A DNA stretch of 64,000 nt. Source: Macrobrachium rosenbergii (taxonomy: Eukaryota; Arthropoda; Malacostraca; Decapoda; Palaemonidae). A program made the position numbers and the translations under genes. Below are positions 13,155-22,659 of the stretch, piece by piece. Every line of letters begins with the position of its first letter. The first letter of the stretch is position 1. Below the pieces are notes generated by a model, which worked only from the letters and a program-made list of their open reading frames with translations, was not told the origin of the DNA and made no database searches. The DNA is taken from the NCBI RefSeq assembly GCF_040412425.1, contig NC_089781.1:52949727-53013726 (forward strand), given 5' to 3'.

Positions 13155-13380
13155 TCTGCAGTACTGAATTGCAAGATCACATGATCATTTTAGCATAACC
13201 GCAGAGATTTGCAACGCCTGAGCGTGTAACTATTAACGTAAAATTACAGTGCACAGTGAATTCATTGCAGACATAAAGTAATGTAAATTAACGTAAAGAC
13301 GGAGGCTAAAGTATCAGCCATTATAACTTTCCTAAGACATTAAGTAAGCGGGTCCAACTGGGAACTGTTACAGACTCAAC

Positions 13381-15128
13381 CAATAGAGACATATCAGGAT
13401 CTCATTAAGAAGATCGAACGAGATCATGACAAACTTGCGGATATTTTTAGGTCTGGTATCAAATTAGAGGATGTCTCTAATGAAGACGTGTGTAATGTAC
13501 TCAGCGAGGCTGGAGCTGCTAAAGGCGCCCTTCAGGCGAGAGCCTCACAGCCTCCCCAGACTTATCAACCATCTCAAGGGAAATTAAGGGAGATCAAATT
13601 ACCTGTCTTTGAGGGGGATATGAGCGAATATGCAACATTCAAACAGCTTTTCGATGTCTATGTGTACAACCGTTCAGAGCTAAGTCCGATCACCAAGTTC
13701 ACATGCCTGCTAAGCGTGCTAGAGGAAGAGCCACTTAGATTGATAAAGTCATTGAGCATCACCATGGAGAACTATGATGTAGCCATCTGTTTGCTAGATG
13801 AGGTTATATGGTAATTCACAACAGACGTTAGCTCTGTTATTCAATCGCCTTGGGGATTTGCCTATCCCTACCCTTGAGCACGAAAGCCTCAAGAAGTTTA
13901 GAACTGAACTTGCTATTGTGTTGGAGCAATTGACAAACCTAGTCCCATGTTAAGCAGGGAAGGGATAGCACTTAACTTAGTGAACAAGAAATTTATTGCA
14001 GCGGGAGTCTATCCGCAAGTTGTCAACTTTTTGCATAAGTCAGATTATTCAATAACCGAGTTGTATGATGCTTTACACTCTCACATTATTACTTTAAATG
14101 ACATTGCGATATGACGCCGTCTTCCAACTCCTCAAAGCCCAAAACTGAACAGCCATCAGCTGCTGGTCGCATCAAATCTTGCCCCTTTTGCAACAAAGGG
14201 CATTCCTCGAATGACTGTCGCAAATTTGCCAGTGTGAACGACCGTAAGAGGGTCTTAATGCAAAACCAACAATGTTCCAATTGCCTTATGAAAGGACACC
14301 GTAGCCATGAGTGCAGTAGTACCCAAAATTGCAAAAACTTGTGGAGGACGTCACCATTCCCTCATTTGTTCTAGTAACGTAAAATTTACCCAAAAACCTT
14401 AATGTAGCTTCAGCTAGTAACTCCTTTCCTAAATTTAACCTTGTGTCTAATGCCACCACTCATAATCAGAGCCAGTCAAAAGAGAACCCCAAGCGATAGT
14501 TAAATGTAAACAGCCAATGTAACCAATCAGACGAGAAGCCGTCTATTAATTCTAATTGATTGAATTCTACTAGTAGTGTGAACTTGCCACCTACTTTATT
14601 ACCAACTGCATCAGGTGCTATTTGTAATAGCAATAATAATAAGGAACGTGTGATCCAAGCATTTTTCGACACTGGAACCCAAATGAGCTTTGGCTGTTTG
14701 GCCGCTGAATTGGACCTTCCCATCATCAAAAAGGTTTCACTGAATATTGCACCCCTTGCAACTGATATCATTGAGAGAGATTAATTTAGCAGCGTGCCAG
14801 CTGAGAATAAGCCAAAAAGTCCTGAGGTTACGGTTGTTAGTTCATGATAAAGTAAACATGCCCATTCACAATGTTTGGCTGATGAATGTAAATGAGCATT
14901 TGTAACCAGGAAGTTGAAAGTGACACACTAAAAAATGTAGAGTTTTTAATTGGAGCCGATTATTTCAATCATTTTGTGTATGGCTTAGAGAAATGTGATG
15001 GCATCAGTCGATTTGTAACACCTAATGGGGTATCCCGTTATGGGAGACTCCCAGGATGGGCTAGAAAGGGTGTTGACACATCCGTTGTAAGAACATTACG
15101 TGTGTGTAGAATTCAAGCACGACGTTGA
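13381..15128 (+). pseudogene. BEL/Pao gag and aspartic protease region
   Basis: The frame from 13381 contains a gag N-terminus, then KLPVFEGDMSEYATFKQLFD, typical of DUF1759 (13590-13660), and ends at a stop at 13814. Gag continues in other frames to about 14100. CCHC-type knuckles follow at 14180-14330 (CPFCNKGHSSNDC and CSNCLMKGHRSHEC). A DUF1758-like protease follows with the active-site-like AFFDTGTQMSF (14660-14700) and its C-terminal LIGADYFNHFVYG (14950-14990). At least four stops or frameshifts interrupt it. It would have encoded particle assembly and maturation functions. Confidence 0.8.
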
Positions 15129-15379
15129 TGAGTGGCGGAGATTAGATACGCCGGGCATTCAGCCCGATGAGTAATTTACTGTTGCACACTATGCCACGAT
15201 GCGACGTGTTGTGAGCAACATTAAACAAATGATTGCAAGAGGCCAACAACCAATCATAAGCTTGCAATTGCTCACCTGAAATCGTTAGGCGCTTGTTTCA
15301 ACTGTGATCCCGTGTACCATCAGCAATATTCCGATGTGATCCAAATGTACGTAGATAACAGGTTCATTCAAAAAGTAAC

Positions 15380-15700
15380 AAGCCCAGTCATCGAGGGCTA
15401 TTATATGCCTCACTTTGGGGGTAGTTAAGGAAAGTGCAACAACACTACTCTGAGTAGTGTTTGCTGCTCCTTCAAAGCAAAGTGGTGGGTGGTCACTTAA
15501 TGAGTGCCTGTATGCCAGCCCCAACTTAGTAGAAGTGTTGTTTGATTTGCACTTAAGATTCAGGTCCAAGCCTTATGCTGTAACTGCAAATATTTCTAAG
15601 GCATTTCACTGCATTCCCCTAGACCTAAAGACGCCAAATATTCTCGTCATCTGTGGCCAAAAAATTCATCCAACATTACCACCTTTGACTTCCAAGTAGT
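15380..15700 (+). pseudogene. BEL/Pao reverse transcriptase, N-terminal remnant
   Basis: The translation shows GVVKESATTLLSVVFAAPSK (about 15418-15477), followed by SLNECLYASPNLVEVLFDLH and then LRFRSKPYAVTANISKAF. These are the BEL-type fingers/palm segments, with the first catalytic block changed (the usual aDIekAF reads TANISKAF). The domain breaks off near 15690, directly against the middle of the 3' LTR, so the catalytic YxDD, RNase H and integrase are gone. Confidence 0.75.
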
Positions 15701-15703
15701 CAC

Positions 15704-16110
15704 TGGCTAGATCTTGCTTAAAACAATATTTAATCGAGGCAGATCGTTGCTTTCCATCGACATGAACCATGCCCAGTAGTTACGCTACACTCGCAGGCTC
15801 GATTAAGTTGCAATGTTAGTGAATTGTGTCAGAATTTAGGTAATTTTTGTATCTTGATTGCTGCCCGCATGTGGTCCAGAATTCATCTTTCTTTCTTGAT
15901 TAAGGTTAATGTGAATTTATACAGCGTAGTGTGTTTTTTGTGTGATTTAGTTTTTTTTTTTAATAAAATTTAGAAAATGTACTTGTGTTTGTATAGCCAC
16001 CAACTGTTTGTGCTGGTTTGGAGTCGGTGTCTTTTTTAGATTGTGTATCTGTCCCAGAACATCGGGCAAGAGCCAGTAAATTGAGCTATCATTGGGAGAA
16101 ATTCTCAACA
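15704..16110 (+). repeat. BEL/Pao 3' LTR, 5'-truncated
   Basis: This is the direct-repeat partner of 12477-12891, ending in CAACA against the TGCA target duplication. The partner of the first about 390 bp of the 5' LTR is absent, so the pol deletion removed the start of this LTR as well. Confidence 0.75.
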
Positions 16111-16385
16111 TGCATACATGAAAATTTTCTGAAGGCTCTAATTGTTCAGTAAATTTGTTGAAAATAACATCTGCGTCCTTCCTCTCCTTGTCAGAATGTC
16201 CATGCATTAGGCCTATATTTATAAAGCCCTTCATCACCAACTTGCAATAAAATATGTGATACCTGATCTTCCTTTTTTATTTTCTTCACACCAAAATATA
16301 ATGACAGTCATTATATAAACAATTTGAAAGATTCAGCCTGGTTATTGGACATCCAGTCTATTGCTGGGATATTTTCGGAAGACAT
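16111..16385 (-). pseudogene. Ty3/gypsy (Mag-like) gag, N-terminal part
   Basis: An ATG at 16385 (minus strand) opens MSSENIPAIDWMSNNQAESF, followed after a frameshift by KKEDQVSHILLQVGDEGL, and after another by DADVIFNKFTEQLEPSENFH. This is the N-terminal capsid pattern of Mag-type gypsy gag. It ends at 16111 where the BEL element starts and resumes at 12082. Two frameshifts and a stop make it non-functional. Confidence 0.75.
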
Positions 16386-16389
16386 TTTG

Positions 16390-17400
16390 TTTTTTATATG
16401 AAAACACAGCAAAAAATTCTTACCACTGAGTTATTATTTGTAAACCCTATACAGTGTAGGCTGATTACTAAGCCTATATCCTACAGAACATGACCTAAAG
16501 GATAATTCACTGGCAAATAACTGACACAGTCTGAAGACATCTTAGACTAGGCTCATAGGCTAGCCTATACACAAGACTTATGATTCTGGATACCGGTAAT
16601 TGAAGAATATATAATGTACAGCAGCCAATATCAGGATCTTTGCCTTTAAATGTAATGTGTAAAAGCATTCCTTTTAATATTTTCACTTTTGTTCATCCTT
16701 ACTGTCAATTTTGGTGGACTGAAGAACATTACCAGTCCTCATGAGAGTTGGAGAACACAGTTGAAATCCACATACACCGATACTGATCCGGGTATCTTGG
16801 AATCATCATTTATCTTCTGAAGGAGGAGAAGTTCCTGGCATTTATCCTCTGACATGCTAGTGTAGATGCTGCCACCATGTAGAAATAAGTTGTTGTTGGA
16901 ATAAGAGCTTGGATGATTACAGCAGACTTATATTTATTATGGAGAGAAGGACATGTATGCTACATGTTGCTGGTCGTGCTTTTGGTTTGGTGATCCCACA
17001 CAGCGCTCTCTGTTTACATCAGAGTTACAATGTTTTCGTTACATGTTTTAAGTGCAACACATGATCAGTTAAGTACGACATCTTAATATGATAAATATGT
17101 TACACGTGTTTCTGTGTTGGCAAAAATGTTGGGGTAGAACTATGAGGTTGCTCTGCACCGGGTATTACCGTGGAAATTGACTTTTCCTGTAGTATTCTGG
17201 TTGTTTATTAACAATTTACCATAATTTTTTAGTGGTCAACTGTAATTAACATCAGAACTGATACGTTTTTGTATGCTGGCCATCCTGGGATGCTATCGTG
17301 AATGCACAGTGTTATAGGGGAGGTTTTGGTAGAAAGTGGAGTTTCCTTCCCCGTGGGGGTTCAAGGAGTGGAGCCCCCTGACTAAGTAACACGGCCTGCT
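16390..17400. other. Unassigned sequence upstream of gypsy gag
   Basis: This would be the 5' untranslated or LTR side of the gypsy remnant, but no repeated LTR copy, primer site or coding frame was recognised. It is moderately AT-rich with no obvious repeat. Confidence 0.4.
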
Positions 17401-17419
17401 AGGTTAGGTTAGGTTAGGG
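17401..17419 (+). repeat. Short TTAGG-type tract
   Basis: AGGTTAGGTTAGGTTAGGG contains three consecutive copies of the arthropod telomere pentamer. It is far too short to be a telomere and is best read as a small interstitial tract. Confidence 0.6.
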
Positions 17420-17527
17420 TACAGTAATACTTCGAACTTACTTGAGTTTGGTACAGTCACTAAAATGCTAATAAATGCTTCTTTCGAGAGTTTAAACACT
17501 AAATATGACCCTAATCATGCTCCCAAA

Positions 17528-17591
17528 GTATTAAGCTAACTTTTAAATGAAATTAAAGTTACTGCAACTTCATTTAAAGTTAGCTTAATAC
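17528..17591. other. 64-nt inverted repeat (hairpin)
   Basis: The arm GTATTAAGCTAACTTTTAAA (from 17528) is the near-exact complement of TTTAAAGTTAGCTTAATAC (ending 17591), with a one-base bulge. An inner AAGTT/AACTT pairing closes a 5-nt loop at about 17561-17565. It could be a fossil MITE centre or a small hairpin RNA; nothing here decides between them. Confidence 0.6.
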
Positions 17592-17636
17592 ATTACCCTT
17601 AAAAAAGAAATAAATGGTTGACGAAATACATATAAC

Positions 17637-17638
<2 letters not shown>

Positions 17639-17708
<70 letters not shown>

Positions 17709-17768
17709 CTGAACTAAGTATCTATTTATCTATCTATCAATCCATTTTTCACAATTCTACCATTTGGT

Positions 17769-17803
<35 letters not shown>
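17639..17803. repeat. (GA)n microsatellites
   Basis: Two pure GA tracts lie at 17639-17707 and about 17770-17803, separated by 60 bp that includes a short TATC tract. Confidence 0.95.
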
Positions 17804-17807
<4 letters not shown>

Positions 17808-18027
17808 CAGTATCCTTTGTCTGGCAACATCTTTTACCCTTGTGGTCAGAAAATGTCGAGTAATTTGACATATTTGACAGGTTCGCCTTCGCCCCCTCTC
17901 TTCAAAGCTTCCTAAAAAGGTTGGGGATGATATTTGTTTGTTTAAAATTTCACATAATTTACTATAGAAATGTATAAATTTTGTATTATTATTATTGTCA
18001 TTATTAAAGTAGTTTAACCAGACCACT

Positions 18028-18170
18028 GAGCTGACTTTCAGTTCTCATAGGGCTGGCCCAAAGAATTAGAATACAATACCAGGCCCAGGCCTCAGGCCAA
18101 GCACTGGGACCCAATAGGTCATTCAGTATGATGATGAGTGAATTAAAATGAAATTAAAAACTGCACATAG
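18028..18170 (+). mobile_element. Decapod-type interspersed repeat fragment
   Basis: The stretch contains GCTGACTTTCAGTTCTCATA, GGGCTGGCCCAAAGAATTAG and CCAAGCACTGGGACC followed by GGTCATTCAG. From memory these are parts of very common repeats in shrimp and crab genomes. No coding frame is present. The family name and exact borders cannot be given from this window. Confidence 0.5.
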
Positions 18171-18379
18171 GCACATGCTCTCATACTGGAACACATGCAT
18201 ACAATAAATACATTTACTCTTGTTTCCTTACATACACACTAAAAGGGTATATTAAAATTCAGAATAAGTTAAGTAATATTTTAACATTTTGATTTTTTAA
18301 ATGCAACAAATGCTATAAGGGTTTCCCTGCTTTTATTATATGCTTATTTTTATATTTTATTAATTAAATCACAGTCCCT

Positions 18380-18620
18380 CATGAACATCAAAATTGGAAC
18401 GACTGAAAATGTAAAAGATTCTGACAAAATTTCCTTCACTGATTATTTCCAAAAGTTGACAATCACTGTTGGCCATACTTTCGACACACACAACACGTCT
18501 GACCATTATTATCACCTTGCACTCCGAGCACTCAGGAGCCAGACCAAGTGGGCTGTTCATTAAGTGTCCATGTGTCAGACGAGTATGGCCTATTCTGAGA
18601 TGTGTTAGAATTACTTATGC

Positions 18621-18701
<81 letters not shown>

Positions 18702-19805
18702 ACATGATGAACTCCATTTTTTAACATTAGGTTTTATTTGTTTTAATTTATTACCTTCAGGTTCTTCATTCCATATATATTGCCATTTGTTTATGATACG
18801 CACCTTTATTTGTGGTACATAATCAGTAACAGGGATATTCACATTTGATCTTGTCATGTGGGTTGCTTCTTTGGCTGCTTTATTTGCATCTTCATTTCCT
18901 TTGATCCCTACATGGGCAGGGATCCAACATATTTCTACATTTTTTCCATTATCATATAAGTTATGGAGAAAGAATTTTATTTGTTGTACAATATTATTTT
19001 TTTATTGTAACCCGGAATAGCTTCTATAGTGCTTCTCAAGTCACTAAAAATCACAAAATTATTGAATGATATTTCTTTAATTATTTTTATAGCTGATGCA
19101 ATTGCACATAATTCTGCTGTGAATACTGAAGCATTATTAGGTAGAGAAGACTGATAAATTTTGTCTTGGGACACTGCAGCATGTCTCACTCTGTGTTCTG
19201 ATTTAGATCCATCTGTGTATATTGAGCAATGTGGACCTGTTCGGCTTATATGCTCTATTGTATGTTGTCTAATGTGTTCTGGTGTATATGAGTAACTTTT
19301 TGATGATTATTTCAGGTGTGTACAAATTCTCATTTTTATTCATTGTCCAGGGAGGAGGTGATTCTACTATTAAAGGCACTTGTATATTTGTATTCAGCGA
19401 CTTAAACAATCTTCTAGTTCTAATTGGGAAAGGTGGTGGATGATTGTTTATAAATACATCTCTTAATGCAAATAATTTTTTTGTTGGAGAATCACTTGGC
19501 TGAATTCTTAGAGCACTTTTTATTGTTACTAGTTCTCTATGGAGAGACAGAGGTAGTTCACCACATTCAACTTGCAAAGATGATTTTGGTGATGATCTAA
19601 AGGCTCCTGAGCATTAACATTTTCAGCGCTGTGTCCGATGCTGAGCGATATACTTCGCTTCCAAAATCAATGATAGACAGAGCTGTTGCTTCATACAGTA
19701 CAGTAAGGGTATGTCTATCAGCTCCCCAAGTAGTGTTTGATAGTTTTTAATCAGATTTAATGCTCTTTTACATTTTGATTTTGCACATGTTAAGTGGGCT
19801 TTTGT
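18380..19805 (-). pseudogene. Non-LTR retrotransposon ORF2, C-terminal part with RNase H
   Basis: Reading leftwards from 19805 there is the RT thumb/connection region (WGADRHTLTVLYEATALSII, then DFGSEVYRSAS). It continues with QVECGELPLSLHRE and an RNase H domain (VFTAELCAIASAIKIIKE, then FVIFSDLRSTIEAI at about 19130-19020). A WQYIWNEEPEGNKLKQIKP tail follows, and at the far end LRIGHTRLTHGHLM with CSEC (18590-18500). This order (RT, RNase H, terminal HxxxxH/Cys region) fits LINEs of the I or related clades. A 74-bp CT tract sits in the coding sequence, and there are stops and frameshifts, so it is dead. The RT catalytic core is not present here. Confidence 0.8.
18624..18697. repeat. (CT)n microsatellite inside the LINE fragment
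   Basis: A pure CT tract of about 74 bp interrupts the LINE open frame. Both flanks translate as LINE C-terminal sequence. Confidence 0.95.
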
Positions 19806-19817
19806 AATTACAGTATA

Positions 19818-19909
<92 letters not shown>

Positions 19910-19992
19910 TAAAAATTAGTACTTATTATTTGGTAAATCATTTATTTCTCAGAAAACAAATAAACACATACCATAAAAATTCTCTCGTCTCA

Positions 19993-20030
<38 letters not shown>
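19818..20030. repeat. (ATT)n and (GA)n microsatellites
   Basis: An ATT tract spans 19818-19911, immediately upstream of the recognisable LINE sequence. A GA tract spans about 19995-20030. The 20030-20600 stretch beyond holds only the right Tigger-like terminus and AT-rich sequence. Confidence 0.9.
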
Positions 20031-20033
<3 letters not shown>

Positions 20034-20613
20034 ATTATTTTCATTATTTAATATTATTTAATTTACACATAAAAGCTTAAAAACTCATAAATCACATCAA
20101 AAGTTAATCATGAACACTTTTGCAGCGTTTCTTGAGGATTTGTACATGCTGTGCGTCTGTGAAAAAATTGCGTATGACAATTAGTTAGGTTCCAATGAAA
20201 AGTTCATGTGTCTGTGAATTCGTGCAACTCAAATCGCCTAAGATCAAGGTATTACTGTATAGTTCCTTAGCCAATCCCTTCTTGAACATATTGCTCCCTA
20301 ATGACTTGCGCATGCATGGAACCATTCCATAACAACAACATGGCAGTTCATGCTGAGTTACCCTGTAGTTTTACCAATGTTGGTACTACTACTGTTTCAC
20401 AAATCTTTGTCCTCACTGCTAGTGCCATATTTCCTACTTCCTAACTTCCTTGTATTTTCTAATTTCTCTTAGTAGAAACTCTACCTTTTTTATTTCTCGT
20501 TTTGATACTTGCTTCCTTTGAGCCATTTAGTGTGTACCATTCTCCTAAGTATTCGTCTTCTTTTACACTACTAATTAGGCCACTACTAATTGGACATCTG
20601 CTTTCTTTGCTCT

Positions 20614-21760
20614 TTAATCTATTACAAGCACTACTGACTTATTTGGCTTGGTATTAAACGTAAATTTCTTAAGCTGCTCCAGGCTGCGGCAGTAAGTGAT
20701 TGTCATCTCTATTCCTTCTTTCCTGCTGGTGGGGAACATGATGCCATCGACAAATATTAGGGACTCTATTTCTATATTTCTTATGAGCATTACGTTCTTT
20801 CTGCTTATTTCATTCACTCTGTAAGTCACTATGCTGCATAGCTTTGGGCCATATATTGTTCCTTGTCTCACATTTTCTGTTATTTCAAATGTTTCTACTG
20901 CTCCTGCAGGATATGGTATTACTGCTTTGCCATTTTCATTCATCTTTTGTATCAACAATGCATCTTTCCATCCTATCATCTTCCCTATCTCCTTGATGCA
21001 GTCCTTCAAATCTAGTTTATCAAAGCATTTATATGCATCTCCAAGCTATATGTGCATTGGGGCGCCTAACATTGTGTTGTAGTCAATCACTGCACTCAGG
21101 GTTATCAGGTGATCAACTGTGGATCTTCCTTCTGGTCCACCACATTGGAATCTGCTTATTTTCTGTTTTATCTTTTCCTTCGTTATTTCCATCCTAACTT
21201 TTTCAAAAGCAAATGAATATCCCCCTTCTTATTTTCCCATTCTAGTTGCTGCCTTTTCGTGCAGTGATAATATTACCATTTCTTCCCATTCATCCAGAGT
21301 TTAACTCTTCTTCAGTGTCTCCAGTTAAGAGTGGCAGGCTCTCAGTCATTTCTGTACCCATATTCTTGATCAGTTTGTTATTATTCCTTGTCATTCAGGG
21401 TATATTTATTCTTCAGATTTTGCACTGCTTTTTCCACTTCGTGAATACTGGACCGTTGGATTTTTTCAGTTTTTCCTCTCCCACATATGGACACCCATTT
21501 CTGGTACAGAAGGTTAATTTCATCTACTATCCTACCTATTTCATCTTCAGGAACGTCTAATATGAAAAGACCTTTATAATGTTGTTCATATTCTCCTTTA
21601 ATTTCTTCAATTTCCTCTACTATTTTTGCCTTCCTTACTTTTTACTGACATTACATTGTTTGGTTTTGTGCCATCTAGTTTTTTCTTAAAGTCCCAGAAG
21701 GCAGCTCCTTTTACTCCCCCTTTGGATTTTATTTCAGCTGCTGTTTCTTTTATCCCGATG
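20614..21760 (-). pseudogene. Non-LTR retrotransposon reverse transcriptase fragment
   Basis: The minus-strand frame 21009-20614 reads KDCIKEIGKMIGWKDALLIQ, then ENVRQGTIYGPKLCSI (RT block with QGxxxGP) and IESLIFVDGIMF (the catalytic F/YxDD block). Upstream, in other frames to about 21760, are GDAYKCFDKLDLKDCI and linker segments such as FKKKLDGTKPNNVMSV. The second catalytic Asp is Gly (GGC instead of GAC), and several stops interrupt it, so it is inactive. It appears to be a different LINE family from 18380-19805. I cannot assign a clade firmly. Confidence 0.75.
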
Positions 21761-21894
21761 TGAAATTATGGGCATTCAAACAAGACTCCTCTCCCAAAAC
21801 AGTTCTATGTATGCCACAAACTCTCAGAGACCCTTTGACTCGATGTACTTCTGAAAGGGTAATGGAATTTGTTAAAGGACATTCCGCATAAATT

Positions 21895-21897
<3 letters not shown>

Positions 21898-21960
<63 letters not shown>
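21898..21960. repeat. (CT)n microsatellite
   Basis: A pure CT tract directly precedes a tRNA-derived SINE. Confidence 0.95.
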
Positions 21961-21964
<4 letters not shown>

Positions 21965-21971
21965 TTCCCTC

Positions 21972-22246
21972 TCTCTGACCTTGTGGCGTGGTGGCAGCGC
22001 GACTGGTTCACAACAGAAAGATCTGCGTTCGATTCTTGACCCGGACGAGGAGGGACGAATGGTCACAACTGCTAAAATCCAGAGTGAATAGATATAGGAC
22101 GCAAGTGTTCATTCCTCCATCCTCTAAGTCTAGACCATCAAAACGAGAGGGCCTTGAGGCGTGAGGAGGACATCTTCGCCTCTTGAAGTGAAACCGTAAC
22201 CCAAATTTTTTTTCTCTTACTCTCATTCTATTTAGTTTCTAGATCA

Positions 22247-22312
<66 letters not shown>
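21972..22312 (+). mobile_element. tRNA-derived SINE with (ATT)n tail
   Basis: A tRNA-like head carries a box A-type TGGCGTGGTGG (21984-21994) and a box B-type GTTCGATTC (22027-22035), 32 bp apart. A roughly 200-bp unrelated body follows, then an ATT tail at 22246-22312. This is the layout of a SINE transcribed by RNA polymerase III. No LINE-like 3' end was matched, so its partner is unknown. It lies just downstream (trehalase sense) of exon 2, in the next intron. Confidence 0.65.
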
Positions 22313-22457
22313 GTGAAAATGTTCAATAAAATACATAAAACGACAGTGCTAACGTAGTCAATAGAAATATGCTGAATAAAATTTAACCTAATGGCTCTAA
22401 GAGAGGTGCAGACAGATTCGTGAGTTTCTGGAAAGGGCAAAAGCATGGCTCACTCAC

Positions 22458-22623
22458 CTGCTCCTTGGTTGCGTTCTGTCCGACATCCCTGACGAAATCG
22501 TGGAAGGCATCAATAGTCTCCATGGGCGACTTCTTCAGGGACATATCCACAAAGTGTTTGGAGTCGTTGAAGACTCGGGCCATCTGAACCATCTTCAGGA
22601 GGTCACCATGACAATATATGTGA
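22458..22623 (-). CDS. Treh: Trehalase, coding exon 2
   Basis: The 166-bp minus-strand exon has a strong acceptor (TTTCTTTCCTCAG before 22623) and donor (GTGAGTG after 22458). It encodes HIYCHGDLLKMVQMARVFND, followed by SKHFVDMSL and KKSPMETIDAFHDFV, the first conserved block of GH37 trehalases. Trehalase hydrolyses trehalose, the main blood sugar of many arthropods, to two glucoses; the enzyme is secreted or membrane-bound. The exon begins at codon position 3 and ends on a complete codon, matching the end of exon 1. No frameshift is present. Later exons with the GGRF and catalytic blocks were not found in the window. Confidence 0.88.
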
Positions 22624-22659
22624 CTGAGGAAAGAAAATAATGAATCGGCATATCCCTTC

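Larger units (their letters stand above)
12083..16110 (+). mobile_element. BEL/Pao LTR retrotransposon, internally deleted
   Basis: An LTR-type direct repeat (12477-12891 versus 15704-16110, about 85 percent alike by eye) brackets a plus-strand interior. The interior holds an SGNH-like fragment, a DUF1759-type gag, CCHC knuckles, a DUF1758-type aspartic protease and the start of a BEL-type RT, in BEL order. TGCA occurs at both edges (12079-12082 and 16111-16114), and removing the element restores a gypsy gag frame across the site, so 12083-16110 looks like one insertion. RT core, RNase H, integrase and the first half of the 3' LTR are missing. Frameshifts and stops in every domain show a dead copy. 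Confidence 0.8.
17422..20257. mobile_element. Possible pogo/Tigger-type element defined by terminal inverted repeats
   Basis: At 17422 the sequence reads CAGTAATACTTCGAACTTA, preceded by TA. At 20257 the reverse complement reads CAGTAATACCTTGATCTTAG, also next to TA (20258-20259). CAGTA-type termini with a TA target are typical of pogo/Tigger elements. No transposase is seen between them; the interval holds GA tracts, a decapod repeat and a LINE fragment. The two ends may therefore belong to two different copies, or to one element filled by later insertions. Confidence 0.35.
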
